A DNA stretch of 64,000 bases, from the NCBI GenBank assembly GCA_003577165.1, contig QEUM01000015.1, forward strand, positions 1 through 64,000, in the 5' to 3' direction. A program made the translations under genes and the position numbers. Positions 9,475 to 18,443 of the stretch are shown here, one piece after another (the first letter of the stretch is position 1; every line of letters starts with the position of its first letter). The notes under the pieces were generated by a model. That model was not told the origin of the DNA. It ran no database searches and saw only the letters and a list, made by a program, of their open reading frames with translations. This DNA comes from Armatimonadota bacterium. Its GTDB lineage: Bacteria > Armatimonadota > Fimbriimonadia > Fimbriimonadales > ATM1.

Positions 9475-10199
9475 AGTCGCCGATCGATGGACGGACGCTC
9501 GAATACTTCGATTCGGTCGAGTCAACTCAAGATTACGTCGTGTCGGCGGTCCTGGAAGGTCGAACCGACTTGGGGGGGGCGCTGGCTGGGCACCAAACTC
9601 GAGGACGTGGCCGCCACGGCAGGAAGTGGTTCAGTCCACCCGGTTCGTCGCTTAGCCTCTCGGTCGCCTTCTGGGATTACGCCGATTGGGAGAGGCCTGA
9701 ACTTCTCGGCTGCGCCGTCGCGCTGGCGGCCGCGGAGGCGTTCGACTGTGGGGTTCAGTGGCCGAACGACGTCGTCATTGCTGGGCGAAAAGTCGGAGGG
9801 GTGATCGTCGAACTGCCCCAAGACTCAGCGGGACGCAGGATTCCTGTCGTCGGCGTTGGAATCAACCTCGGCGTCGAGGCGTTTCCTCCGGATGTCGACG
9901 GAGATCCGACTTCACTGCAGTCGGAGGGCCATGATGTGCCGACCGCTGACGCGGCAGCGCGCGCGATCTTGGACGCTCTCAGGAGTGTTCCTGAACCCAC
10001 CGAGTGGGCCTCGCTCCGCGAGCGTTGGGGGGGGCGAGACGAGACTGTGGGCAAGGCTTACAAACTGCCGGGCGGCAAGCCTGGCATAGCGCGCGGCATT
10101 TCCGAGTCCGGGTGGCTCATCGTTGAGAGCGACGGCGACGTGGTCATCGTTCCGTCGGCCGACGCGTGGTTCGGCGACCCTCGAAGATCGAGGTCTTAG
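9471..10199 (+). CDS. birA: Biotin--[acetyl-CoA-carboxylase] ligase
   Basis: The 242-residue protein is the catalytic-only type, without the N-terminal helix-turn-helix of E. coli BirA. It should biotinylate the carrier protein of acetyl-CoA carboxylase but not repress transcription. Motifs are DSVESTQDYV, the biotinyl-AMP loop GRGRHGRKWFSPPGSSL, WPNDVVIAGRKVGGVIVE and VGVGINL. Start GTG 9471 overlaps the nadC stop (GTGA), a coupled pair of coenzyme genes. Two G octamers (9572-9579, 10027-10034) lie in the coding region without breaking the frame. The gene converges with and overlaps the next minus-strand gene by 4 bp. Confidence 0.93.
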   Translation: MKSPIDGRTLEYFDSVESTQDYVVSAVLEGRTDLGGALAGHQTRGRGRHGRKWFSPPGSSLSLSVAFWDYADWERPELLGCAVALAAAEAFDCGVQWPNDVVIAGRKVGGVIVELPQDSAGRRIPVVGVGINLGVEAFPPDVDGDPTSLQSEGHDVPTADAAARAILDALRSVPEPTEWASLRERWGGRDETVGKAYKLPGGKPGIARGISESGWLIVESDGDVVIVPSADAWFGDPRRSRS

Positions 10200-10948
10200 G
10201 TCAGGGGAACCAACTCCCACGAACGGGTGCCGTCTGCCCACTCGAAAATGCCGGCAAACCTCCCGTGCGATCCCGTGTGGACGATCCAGACGTCGCCGAC
10301 TTTCTCCGGCTGTTGGAGAACGTCGTGCGAGTGGCCTCCGAATATAACGTCGATTTCCGGACAGGCCGCTGCTACGTCACGGTCTTTCGAGAGCCCTAAG
10401 TGCGACAGACAGACCACCAACTTCGCTTTCGGACTCAATTCCGTCAAGGCCGACCGCGCAGCCGAAATCGGGTCGGTGTTGAGAAACGAACTCATGTGCC
10501 GAGCGGCCATTCGCTTCGTCACCATCGGCACCATGAGGCCGATCACGGCGATCGAGCCTTGAAGGCGCAGCCCGCCGGGGAGGGGGGAAGTGGGCGACGG
10601 CCACCACTCCGATTTGTCGCGAGCCGGGATCAGCGGCTTTCCTCGCCTATTGTTCCACTCGAGGTTCGCGCATACGACAGGATGACTGCAGCCCTTCAGT
10701 TTCTTTCGCATCGCCGCGGACGAGATGTGAAACTCGCGATTGCCCAGGACGCTTGCTGAGCATACGAGTTCCTTCATCGCTCTCCAGTAAGGGTCTTCCT
10801 GGAGCGGGATGCCGATGTTGCCGACGGCCAAGCCGTCCCCGCAATCAAAGTAAAGATCGCATTCGGCTCGGAGCGATTTCAGACGCTCCAATGCAGCGGC
10901 TGTCAGTCGGCCGTGAAAGTCACTCGTGTGAAGAATGCGAGTCCGCAA
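10196..10948 (-). CDS. Calcineurin-like metallophosphoesterase (5'-nucleotidase/UshA N-domain type)
   Basis: The 250-residue protein has the five metallophosphoesterase blocks: HTSDFHG (D-x-H), DCGDG, GNREFH, LSHLG and GGHSHD. It resembles the catalytic domain of 5'-nucleotidase or cyclic-nucleotide phosphodiesterases and lacks both a signal peptide and the C-terminal substrate domain. It is therefore probably a cytoplasmic phosphomonoesterase or diesterase of unknown substrate. The usual GNH block reads GNR, so the His that normally follows the metal-binding Asn is Arg; this may change catalysis. It starts at TTG (10946-10948 on the minus strand) with no strong ribosome site and sits downstream of rpoN with a 20-bp gap. 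Confidence 0.8.
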   Translation of the reverse strand: MRTRILHTSDFHGRLTAAALERLKSLRAECDLYFDCGDGLAVGNIGIPLQEDPYWRAMKELVCSASVLGNREFHISSAAMRKKLKGCSHPVVCANLEWNNRRGKPLIPARDKSEWWPSPTSPLPGGLRLQGSIAVIGLMVPMVTKRMAARHMSSFLNTDPISAARSALTELSPKAKLVVCLSHLGLSKDRDVAAACPEIDVIFGGHSHDVLQQPEKVGDVWIVHTGSHGRFAGIFEWADGTRSWELVPLT

Positions 10949-10968
10949 GCGTGCTTCGGATGATACAC

Positions 10969-12357
10969 CTAAGCGGTTCGCCGGCGATGGCTGGAGAGCA
11001 GGCGAATCTGCTCTCGATATTTGTTCACGGTTCTTCGCGCAACTTCGAGGCCTTGTGCCTTGAGCCTTTCTGCGATCTCTCGGTCGCTTAGGGGCTTGTT
11101 CGGGTTTTCCGTTTGCAGGATCTCTTCGATCATCTTCTGAACCCTGAGCGCAGGCTTGAAGAAGACCTCGAATGGGATGGTCTCACCGTTCGCGAGTTGC
11201 ACGAACTTGTTCATCGTCGCGCGACTTACCGTGCTTTCGTGGAGACCGACATCGCGGGCCAACTGCACTCGCGTCATCGGCTTGAGGAATCGGTAGGAGC
11301 CGGTCGCAATGAACCCATACTGCACCTCGAGCAGCCGCTGAGCGAGTTTCCTCAGCGTCAGGCGTCGTTGATGAATTCCCTTGATGAAGTGCATCGCCCG
11401 TCCCACGTACTCTTTGAGGTGTCTGCGCTCGTCCTCGGGCACCGCATGAGGGTGCGACTTGGACTTTCTGTACTGCTCGCGGTACCACGGGTTCACGATG
11501 AACTCTGCCGGATCGCAGCCGCGAATCTCGATGGTGATTCCCGCTTCCGACTGCACGAATCTTACGTCGGGCTCCACGCTTGGCGCTGAGGACGACGTGT
11601 GCGCTCCGCGCTCGCTTAGAAATGCTTCGCCGGGGTAGGGAGAGAGTTCCGCGATCTTCGCGAAAGCGCTTTCGACGGTGGAAACGGAAAGTTTGTATCG
11701 GCGCGCGATCGGGTGCGGATTCCTTTGGATGAGGTGCTCCCAATGGTCTCGAACGATGCGGAGCGCCAGCATCTCCATCGGATCGGGAGACTCTCGGAGT
11801 TGAATGTCGAGACATTCGCGAAGGTCATGCGCTCCCACGCCGGGGGGGTTGCACGTCTGCAGCAACTTGACCAATTCTCGAATCCTATCCAGGTCCGCGC
11901 CCGCGGTGTGCGCGATCTCCTCGACAGGCATATCGAGGTAGCCCGTCTCGCCCACGCAATCCACCACGTGTCCGACGATGTCGCGGTCCTCGTCAGGAGC
12001 GAGGGCGAGCATCTGTGCCAGCAGATAGTCGTGGAGCGAAGCGGGAGCCGGAACGAAGTCGACCCACTCGACCGCTCCGTCCGAAGTTGGCGCGCTTTCC
12101 GGTGGAGCCTCCAGGTCTTCGTACTGGGGGCGCTCTTTGAGTTGCGCGATCTTCTTGAGCAATTGGGGGTCTGTGGTTGGCTCGTCGTCAATCTCCAGCC
12201 TTTCGAGAGCCGGATTGTCGTTCAGTTCCTGCTCGATGGCCTGTTCGAGTTCGTGTCGCTGGAGTTGAAGGATGTAACTGGCGACGACTAGTTTCGGGTC
12301 GACTTTTAGACCCGTCTTCTGCTCGACGCGCTGCTGAGCCCTGTTGGAGAGTGCCAA
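10969..12357 (-). CDS. rpoN: RNA polymerase sigma-54 factor
   Basis: The 462-residue sigma factor directs RNA polymerase to -24/-12 promoters and needs an AAA+ activator. Region I is recognisable as LQLQRHELEQAIEQELNDNPALE near the N-terminus. An acidic linker follows, then the core-binding region (about 100-290). The helix-turn-helix segment TRVQLARDVGLHESTVSRA lies at about 365-383, and the RpoN box ARRTVNKYRE is near residue 445. The start is TTG with GAGGGA 6 nt upstream. It begins a downstream part of the long minus-strand gene run. No sigma-54 activator is seen in the window. Confidence 0.94.
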   Translation of the reverse strand: MALSNRAQQRVEQKTGLKVDPKLVVASYILQLQRHELEQAIEQELNDNPALERLEIDDEPTTDPQLLKKIAQLKERPQYEDLEAPPESAPTSDGAVEWVDFVPAPASLHDYLLAQMLALAPDEDRDIVGHVVDCVGETGYLDMPVEEIAHTAGADLDRIRELVKLLQTCNPPGVGAHDLRECLDIQLRESPDPMEMLALRIVRDHWEHLIQRNPHPIARRYKLSVSTVESAFAKIAELSPYPGEAFLSERGAHTSSSAPSVEPDVRFVQSEAGITIEIRGCDPAEFIVNPWYREQYRKSKSHPHAVPEDERRHLKEYVGRAMHFIKGIHQRRLTLRKLAQRLLEVQYGFIATGSYRFLKPMTRVQLARDVGLHESTVSRATMNKFVQLANGETIPFEVFFKPALRVQKMIEEILQTENPNKPLSDREIAERLKAQGLEVARRTVNKYREQIRLLSSHRRRTA

Positions 12358-12402
12358 GAGAGATCCCTCTACTGGGATATTCCGTCGCCGAGCCCCGCTT
12401 CC

Positions 12403-13572
12403 TTACTGGACTAATGCCGGGTCTGAGAGTAACGACGAGCCGCGGTCCGCCGTGAGGCCAAGCCATTCCGCGACAGTCGCGCCCACGTTCCAGAGGCCGT
12501 CCCGGTCGGGAATGAGGCCCGCGACGGGCAACCCGAGGCTCCAGGCGGCGAACGGTACGTACTCGCGAGAATGGTCCGTGCTCGGAGTCGTCGGGTCGTT
12601 GCCGTGATCCGCCGTTAGGATTAGCAGGTCGTCCTCGCGGAGCCTCGGAAGTACAGAGCCGAGCGTGAGATCGAACGCTTCGAGGGCGTTTCCGAATCCC
12701 CTCGGATCGTTTCTGTGGCCATAGAGCATGTCGAAGTCCTCGAAGTTGCAAAAGATGAACCTCGCGTCAGACAGCAGCGCTTCGTGCAGCAGCGCTTCAT
12801 GCTCGGCATTGGATTGGGTTCGTCGCACGGGGCGAAACCCGCGCTCCGCGAAAACTTCGGGGACGACGCCGATTCCAAACACCTCCCCGACGGATTCCGC
12901 TATCTCGTCCACGAGGCAACGAGGGGGGGCGATCGGGAAATCCTTTCTTCTATTCGTGCGAACGAAACCTTCCGAAGGGTTTCCGAGGAACGGCCGTGCG
13001 ATCACGCGCCCGACGTTGTGGGGCGGCACGAGCATCTCTCGCGCGATTCTGCACATCTCGTACAACTGATCTACAGGAATGACGTCCTCATGACAAGCGA
13101 GTTGAAAGACGCTGTCCGCGCTCGTGTAAAGGATGGGACAGCCCGTCGAAAGGTGCGTTTCTCCCAAGCGATTGATGATCTCGGTGCCGCTGGCGGCCTC
13201 ATTTCCAATGGTTTGTCGCCCAATCCGTTCTTCGAACTCTTTGACGAGCGGGATGGGAAAGCCCTTCGGGTACGTGGGGAACGGCTTTTCCAGATGGATG
13301 CCCATCATCTCCCAGTGACCGGTCACCGTGTCCTTGCCGATGCTCACTTCCCGCAATCGTCCGCACACGCCTTCGATCGGCCCTGCATCGATTCCGGCTG
13401 CGGCAAAGTAGCCCATTCGTGCGAGGAGCGGCGCCTGAAGCCCCCCACAAAGGTTCCAAACGTTGCGGAGCGTGTGACCCTCGTTCTCACCGGAATCACC
13501 GAAATCCGCCGCGTCGGGCGCGGCGCCTGCGCCACATCCATCGAGAACGATGAGGATCGCTCGTCTTCTCAA
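12403..13572 (-). CDS. deoB: Phosphopentomutase
   Basis: DeoB interconverts ribose 1-phosphate and ribose 5-phosphate (and the deoxy forms), feeding nucleoside carbon into central metabolism. The 389-residue protein matches the alkaline-phosphatase superfamily enzyme: N-terminal ILIVLDGCGAGAAPDA with the metal Asp, KDTVTGHWEMMGI with the phospho-acceptor Thr, TSADSVFQ, FCNFEDFDMLYGHRND and LTADHGNDPTTPSTDHSREYVP. The start TTG overlaps the hutI stop by 4 bp (TTGA), so the two are translationally coupled. The gene lies upstream of rpoN in the same direction. Confidence 0.94.
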   Translation of the reverse strand: MRRRAILIVLDGCGAGAAPDAADFGDSGENEGHTLRNVWNLCGGLQAPLLARMGYFAAAGIDAGPIEGVCGRLREVSIGKDTVTGHWEMMGIHLEKPFPTYPKGFPIPLVKEFEERIGRQTIGNEAASGTEIINRLGETHLSTGCPILYTSADSVFQLACHEDVIPVDQLYEMCRIAREMLVPPHNVGRVIARPFLGNPSEGFVRTNRRKDFPIAPPRCLVDEIAESVGEVFGIGVVPEVFAERGFRPVRRTQSNAEHEALLHEALLSDARFIFCNFEDFDMLYGHRNDPRGFGNALEAFDLTLGSVLPRLREDDLLILTADHGNDPTTPSTDHSREYVPFAAWSLGLPVAGLIPDRDGLWNVGATVAEWLGLTADRGSSLLSDPALVQ

Positions 13573-14810
13573 GCGGCGCGGCCTCCGATGAACACTTGCG
13601 TCGGTCGAATGAACGTGTACTGCCAGACCATTTCGCCGAGCGTTCGCGCGGGCCAGAGACAGAGGTCGGCGGGAGCCCCCGGAGCAAGCGTGCCAACGCC
13701 TTCCGGTATCGCATCGGGAAGAGCCGCTGCGGCGTTCACCGTGGCTGCGACGAGCGCCTCTTCCGGCGTCAGTTTCATTTTACTGACGGCCAACCCGAGG
13801 ACGAACGGCATGGAAGGAATCATGCTCGAGCCGGGATTGAAGTCTGTGCCGAGAGCGACGGCGCATCCCGTGTCGATCATCGCCCGAGCGTCGGCGTACG
13901 GTTTTCCAAGATAGTGCGCAGTCCCGGGCATCACGACGGCCACCGTCGAGCTCTCTGCGAGAGTGCGGAACTGATGCGCGCCGCTCGCGAGGAGGTGGTC
14001 ACAACTCGCCGCTCCGAGGCGGCAGCCTAATTCGACTCCACCGAGCACGTTGAATTCGTCTGCATGCACCTTCGGCGTGAGGCCGAGTTCGATCCCGGCG
14101 CGCAAAATGAGTTCAGTCGTCTCAACATCGAATGCGCCGACTTCACAGAAGACGTCGTTGAAAGACGGGCCTGCTGGATGGCCGGCGGCCATCGGGAGGA
14201 GTTCACTTCGGATCAGTTCGACGAAGTCTTCTTGCGGCCTATCGGGTGGGTAGGCATGCGCCGCCATGAATGTGACGGCGATGCGCAGATTCGTCTTCGA
14301 CTTCGCGGCGGCGATCGCGTCGAGTTCGTTCCTGCATCCCTCTGGTGAGAGACCGTAGCTTGCTTTGATCTCGCAGGTGGTCGTGCCGAGCGAGCGTATC
14401 AGTTCGATTCGTGAAAGCAGGGAGTCGGTCAAGTCTTCGACAGAGGCTTCGCGCGTCGCCCGCATGGTGGAGAGGATTCCTCCGCCTTCTGCCGCGATCT
14501 GTTCGTAGGAGATTCCTGACGACCTCCGAACGAAGTCCTCGCTCCTATCTCCGGCCCACACGAGATGGGTGTGGCAATCCACCAGGCCCGGCGTTACGAC
14601 ACTCTTGCTCGCATCGACGACCAACTCGCTGCTATGTTCGCGCAGGATTTCGTGGGCCGGGCCGATTGAAGCAACGTGCCCGTCGTTCACCACAATTCCG
14701 GCGTCGCGGATCACACCTGTGTCGCCGTGGTCACGGCCGCGCCGCGGACCCGACCGCCCCTGCAGCGTGTGCAGTTCGCGAATTGGAGCGATGATCAGGT
14801 CCACCTTCAT
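13569..14810 (-). CDS. hutI: Imidazolonepropionase
   Basis: HutI hydrolyses 4-imidazolone-5-propanoate to N-formimidoyl-L-glutamate in histidine breakdown. The 413-residue amidohydrolase shows GLVDCHTHLVWAGDR (metal HxH), the LSTMRATR substrate loop, EIKASYGLSPE, KVHADEF (metal His) and ALGTDFNPGSS with the catalytic Asp. The start is ATG. The other hut genes are not adjacent. Instead it sits between an ABC exporter operon and deoB, with which it is coupled by a 4-bp overlap, so this run gathers catabolic genes. Confidence 0.93.
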   Translation of the reverse strand: MKVDLIIAPIRELHTLQGRSGPRRGRDHGDTGVIRDAGIVVNDGHVASIGPAHEILREHSSELVVDASKSVVTPGLVDCHTHLVWAGDRSEDFVRRSSGISYEQIAAEGGGILSTMRATREASVEDLTDSLLSRIELIRSLGTTTCEIKASYGLSPEGCRNELDAIAAAKSKTNLRIAVTFMAAHAYPPDRPQEDFVELIRSELLPMAAGHPAGPSFNDVFCEVGAFDVETTELILRAGIELGLTPKVHADEFNVLGGVELGCRLGAASCDHLLASGAHQFRTLAESSTVAVVMPGTAHYLGKPYADARAMIDTGCAVALGTDFNPGSSMIPSMPFVLGLAVSKMKLTPEEALVAATVNAAAALPDAIPEGVGTLAPGAPADLCLWPARTLGEMVWQYTFIRPTQVFIGGRAA

Positions 14811-14831
14811 CCGTCCGATTCTGGCATTCGT

Positions 14832-16502
14832 TCAATCCGCTGGGTTGAAGGACGCGTAAAGGGGGGCCGCCAAAGTGACGAGCACGAAGGTGATTCCAAC
14901 ATTGACGATAACGCCAGGAATCACGGAAACCAGAAGCGGGACGCCGAGTGCCGTCATCAGCGCAAAGACGAGGAGTGCGGGAAGAAGGGCGAATGCGGAG
15001 GCGAGGAATTGCAGGATTCCCCGAAGGGCGCGCTGTGCCGGATCGTCGTAGTGTGGAAACGCGAGAATCACGACCCATTGCGCAGCGACGACGCACAGAG
15101 CGACTGAGGGAAGGGCGAGGATGCTCGCTAGCCCGATGTCGGGCCTGGAGGTCGCGAAGAGAAGAAGTGAGACCCCCCCAGCGAGCGCCATGACGGCCAA
15201 GGGAATCCACTTTCCCATCACTTCCATGAGGCAAATGGTCCAGGACGTAAAGGGAAGGGGCTTTTGCACATCCACTCGGCGAAGCGTTTCGAGAAAGTCG
15301 CTTTGCGAAATACTGATGGCAAGCGAAACGAACATCAGAAGTTGCATCGGCAACACGAAGATGGCGCCTCGTCCCTCCTGTTTGGTGTCGATGAGAGCAA
15401 GAGCGCTCATCGCGATGAGGATCAAAGTGAAAAGTAGGAGCAGTGAAAAGGATGAGCGAAGATGGAGAATCGCGTCTTTCCAAACGAGGGCCCACTTTCC
15501 GCGTAGTGAAAGCCCGCCGAGAACGGGGATGTTTCGGGCCTTGAGTCGTCCCGACTGCGCCTTTAGTACGGCGACCTTTCCGTAATCGCCAGCGCGCGAC
15601 GCCTGCCGATACTCACCTGCTGCCAACTGGCGCGTGGCCATGTCGTAAAGATGGTGAGCCTGTTTTGAGGCGATCCACATGCAGAGAATCGATCCGCCCG
15701 CAAGGAACGCGAGGCCGAGGTATGCAGGCCAAACGTGCGCGTAGATGGGGCCGATCGCGAGGTCCGTTGCTGCGGCCGCTGGATACGCGAGGGTGCGTAC
15801 GATAGGGTGCGACGCGAGTTCGACAAGGGCCGTGCCCGGTTTCTCAGAGAGCGCAGCGAGCGCGATCGCTGCGCCGAGAGCGAGGATCAGGGCGATTACA
15901 AATCCCATCACGAGCCGGCGAACGCGCCGAGCAAGGTCGGTATCGCGGTTGATGTAGAGCGCAACGGCGTAACTGAATGCGACGCCGAACAGGGATACGA
16001 GAAGAAAGGCGAGGAAGATGAGTTTGCTCACCCACCGCGCTGCGTCCGGATTCGGGATGTTCTTGAATAGAAACTCGATGCCTCGCGAAGCTCCGGGCCC
16101 AGCAAATAGAAGCATGAGCAGGGGAATGAGCAACGTGATCAGGTAGTCGATGACAAACCTATGAAGCAGCACTTTCCACGGGGCGATGGGTGTGGGGAAT
16201 AAGACGTCCGAGTCCGCGCCGCGAAAGATCCCAGGCACTCGAAACATCGAGAACCCGCGCATTACGAAGACCATCAGGTACACGGGGAACAGGAGAGAGA
16301 AGACGACGGCCTCCCGAGGCATGTCGAGTTGAACTCCCCCCGGAATCGCGGGCCCAGGCTGACGGTCGGACAGACGTCCGGTGACGATAAGGAACCACCA
16401 CCCAACGAGCAAGAGAAACCCGATGAGCCGGGAGGGGGAGTGCATGGCCCTTCGTACGCTGTTGACGAGGAACTTGCCTGTCAGGAAGAGAAGCGGTCTC
16501 AT
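14832..16502 (-). CDS. ABC exporter membrane subunit (putative ABC_export family)
   Basis: The 556-residue integral membrane protein has about a dozen hydrophobic segments in two blocks separated by a charged cytoplasmic stretch. That stretch carries YRQASRAGDYGKVAVLKAQ and a KARNIPVLGGLSLRGKWALVWKDA segment. This layout is typical of large bacterial permeases that pair with a single ATPase. The gene begins 4 bp downstream of the ATPase gene stop, so the two form one exporter. The substrate is unknown; no accessory periplasmic protein is nearby. Confidence 0.8.
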   Translation of the reverse strand: MRPLLFLTGKFLVNSVRRAMHSPSRLIGFLLLVGWWFLIVTGRLSDRQPGPAIPGGVQLDMPREAVVFSLLFPVYLMVFVMRGFSMFRVPGIFRGADSDVLFPTPIAPWKVLLHRFVIDYLITLLIPLLMLLFAGPGASRGIEFLFKNIPNPDAARWVSKLIFLAFLLVSLFGVAFSYAVALYINRDTDLARRVRRLVMGFVIALILALGAAIALAALSEKPGTALVELASHPIVRTLAYPAAAATDLAIGPIYAHVWPAYLGLAFLAGGSILCMWIASKQAHHLYDMATRQLAAGEYRQASRAGDYGKVAVLKAQSGRLKARNIPVLGGLSLRGKWALVWKDAILHLRSSFSLLLLFTLILIAMSALALIDTKQEGRGAIFVLPMQLLMFVSLAISISQSDFLETLRRVDVQKPLPFTSWTICLMEVMGKWIPLAVMALAGGVSLLLFATSRPDIGLASILALPSVALCVVAAQWVVILAFPHYDDPAQRALRGILQFLASAFALLPALLVFALMTALGVPLLVSVIPGVIVNVGITFVLVTLAAPLYASFNPAD

Positions 16503-16506
16503 GCGG

Positions 16507-17256
16507 TTAGCCCTGCGTCGTCGGCGGGCGATCGGCGGACTCTTCCGTCAGCCGGAGGAAGACTTCCTCAAGGGTTGCGCCCTCCATGCTGGAGCGCGTG
16601 CGCAGTTCGTCGAGAGTGCCTTCCTCAACGACTCGGCCGCGGGCGAGAATGATGACTCGATCGCAGAACCTCTCTGCTGTGTCGAGCAAGTGAGTGCTGA
16701 TGAGGATCGAGCACCCCTCCTGTTTCGCGCGAACGAGTTCCTGTTTGAATTCGTGTGCGCCGCGAGGATCGATTCCGATGAGGGGCTCGTCGAGAAGCAG
16801 CACGTTGGCGTCGTGAATGAAGGCGCAGGCCACCGCAAGTTTCTGCTTCATTCCCTTGCTGAGCGTCGCGACGAAGGCGTCTGCCTTCTCCTGAAGATCG
16901 TACTTTGCGAGGAGCGAATCTCCCAGAGCTTTGAAGCGTTCCTCGCGGTCATAGCACATGGCAACAAATCGCAGGTGCTCGCGGACAGTCAGGAGTTCGT
17001 AGAGGCTCGGAACTTCAGGGACGAAGGCGAGTCCCTGCTTCGCTGCGGCTTGATTGAGCGCGAGGTCGTGGCCGTTGATGAGGATGCGACCGGCCGTGGG
17101 TTGGAGGATTCCCGCGACGCACCTCATTACCGACGTCTTGCCGGCCCCATTCGGTCCCAGTAGCCCGACGATCTCACCGGGCTCGACTCCGAATGAGACT
17201 CCGTCGACGGCGACGAAGGAGCCGTACCTCTTGACAAGTTCCTCAACGCGCAACAT
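16507..17256 (-). CDS. ABC transporter ATP-binding protein
   Basis: The 249-residue ATPase has Walker A GPNGAGKTS (about residues 34-42), a Q-loop region, and Walker B VLLLDEPLIGIDP preceded by a degenerate signature region (LSKGMKQKL rather than LSGGQ). An H-loop lies in STHLLDTAERFCD. It is similar to CcmA/YhaQ-type ATPases of drug, lipid or Na+ exporters. It energises the 556-residue permease encoded 4 bp downstream. The start is ATG; a PLP-enzyme gene ends 35 bp upstream, so the operon may continue through. Confidence 0.9.
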   Translation of the reverse strand: MLRVEELVKRYGSFVAVDGVSFGVEPGEIVGLLGPNGAGKTSVMRCVAGILQPTAGRILINGHDLALNQAAAKQGLAFVPEVPSLYELLTVREHLRFVAMCYDREERFKALGDSLLAKYDLQEKADAFVATLSKGMKQKLAVACAFIHDANVLLLDEPLIGIDPRGAHEFKQELVRAKQEGCSILISTHLLDTAERFCDRVIILARGRVVEEGTLDELRTRSSMEGATLEEVFLRLTEESADRPPTTQG

Positions 17257-17291
17257 GACTCAACGAATACCAGTTTCCCGACTTGCGGGTT

Positions 17292-18443
17292 TCATACCGA
17301 GGCGAAAGCGGCATCCAGATCCGCGATGAGGTCTTGAACGCTCTCGAGTCCGATGGACATCCGCACGTACCACTTGCCGGCCTTCTCCGGCACAGAGACG
17401 GGAATCGCAAGGCTCTCGTGCCCCCCCCAAGAGACGCCGATCTGGAACAAACGGAGTGATTCGCAGAAGCGGTAGACGCTCTGCTTCTCTTGAAATGCTG
17501 GCCGAAACGTGATGAGGCCGGACGCGCCGCGCATTTGGGCTCTGATTCGATCCTGGTGTGGATGCGTCGGAAGCCCGGGATAATAAACTTTCGAAACTGC
17601 ATCGTGTCGGACCAAGTGCTCGGCGATCGCGCGCGCGGATTCCGCATGCCTCTCCATCCGAAGCGCCAAGGTTCTCAGTGAGCGGATCATCAGCCAGGCC
17701 GCGAAAGGATCGAGAATTCCGCCCAACAGTAGGCCCTCCATTTCGATGAGGGGCTTCATCCTCTCTCGGCTGCCGATGGCCGCACCGCAAACGATGTCGC
17801 TGTGGCCGCCGAGGTACTTCGTCGCGCTGTGCACGACCAGGTCGACGCCGAGCGACAGTGGACGCTGATAGTAGGGCGAGCAGTTACTGTTGTCGGCGAT
17901 GGTCACAATGCCGCGTTCGCGGGCCATTTGCACAATGGCGGGGATGTCCTGGATGTCGAAGAAGAATGATCCAGGAGATTCGATGTAGATGACAGTCGTC
18001 TCGTCCCGCAGCGCATCGCGTATCTCGTCCGTGTCCCGTCCGTCGACGTAAGTCGTCGTGACTCCGAAGCGTGGAAGCATATGCTGCATGAGGTACTTCG
18101 TCGGGCCGTAGGCCGCGTTCGTGCAGACGATGTGCGAGCCGGCCTTGCAGGCGCTCATCACGGCCGCTGAAATTGCAGCCATTCCGCTTCCGAACAGCCT
18201 GCACTTCTCTCCCCCCTCCAGCGCCGCGATCTTCTTTTCCGCGATGTCGGTCGTCGGGTTCGAGACACGAGTGTAATCCCATGTCATTTCATCGGACAGG
18301 CGGTTTTCAAACGCTTCGCCCGTTTCGTATGTGAAAAGGGAAGTCTGAAAAATGGGCGGGACTACGGCTCCTTCGAAGCGATAATCTTCCGCAGTGTGTT
18401 GGCAGACCGTTTCAAAGCCCCAGTTCGGGTCATGTGTGCTCAA
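17292..18443 (-). CDS. Cys/Met-metabolism PLP-dependent enzyme (cystathionine gamma-synthase / methionine gamma-lyase type)
   Basis: This is a 383-residue fold-type I aminotransferase-like enzyme of the trans-sulfuration family. It has YTRVSNPTTDIAEKKIAALEGGE, the SGMAAISAA phosphate loop, the AAYGPT segment with PLP-stacking Tyr, DNSN and the Schiff-base Lys in SATKYLGGHSD. Family members act on cystathionine, O-acyl-homoserine or methionine; sequence alone does not fix which. Start TTG 18443 is chosen because GGAGG lies 7 nt upstream and it overlaps the esterase stop (TTGA). A longer reading from 18497 would overlap that gene by 58 bp. The neighbouring NIL protein also hints at methionine or sulfur metabolism. 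Confidence 0.88.
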   Translation of the reverse strand: MSTHDPNWGFETVCQHTAEDYRFEGAVVPPIFQTSLFTYETGEAFENRLSDEMTWDYTRVSNPTTDIAEKKIAALEGGEKCRLFGSGMAAISAAVMSACKAGSHIVCTNAAYGPTKYLMQHMLPRFGVTTTYVDGRDTDEIRDALRDETTVIYIESPGSFFFDIQDIPAIVQMARERGIVTIADNSNCSPYYQRPLSLGVDLVVHSATKYLGGHSDIVCGAAIGSRERMKPLIEMEGLLLGGILDPFAAWLMIRSLRTLALRMERHAESARAIAEHLVRHDAVSKVYYPGLPTHPHQDRIRAQMRGASGLITFRPAFQEKQSVYRFCESLRLFQIGVSWGGHESLAIPVSVPEKAGKWYVRMSIGLESVQDLIADLDAAFASV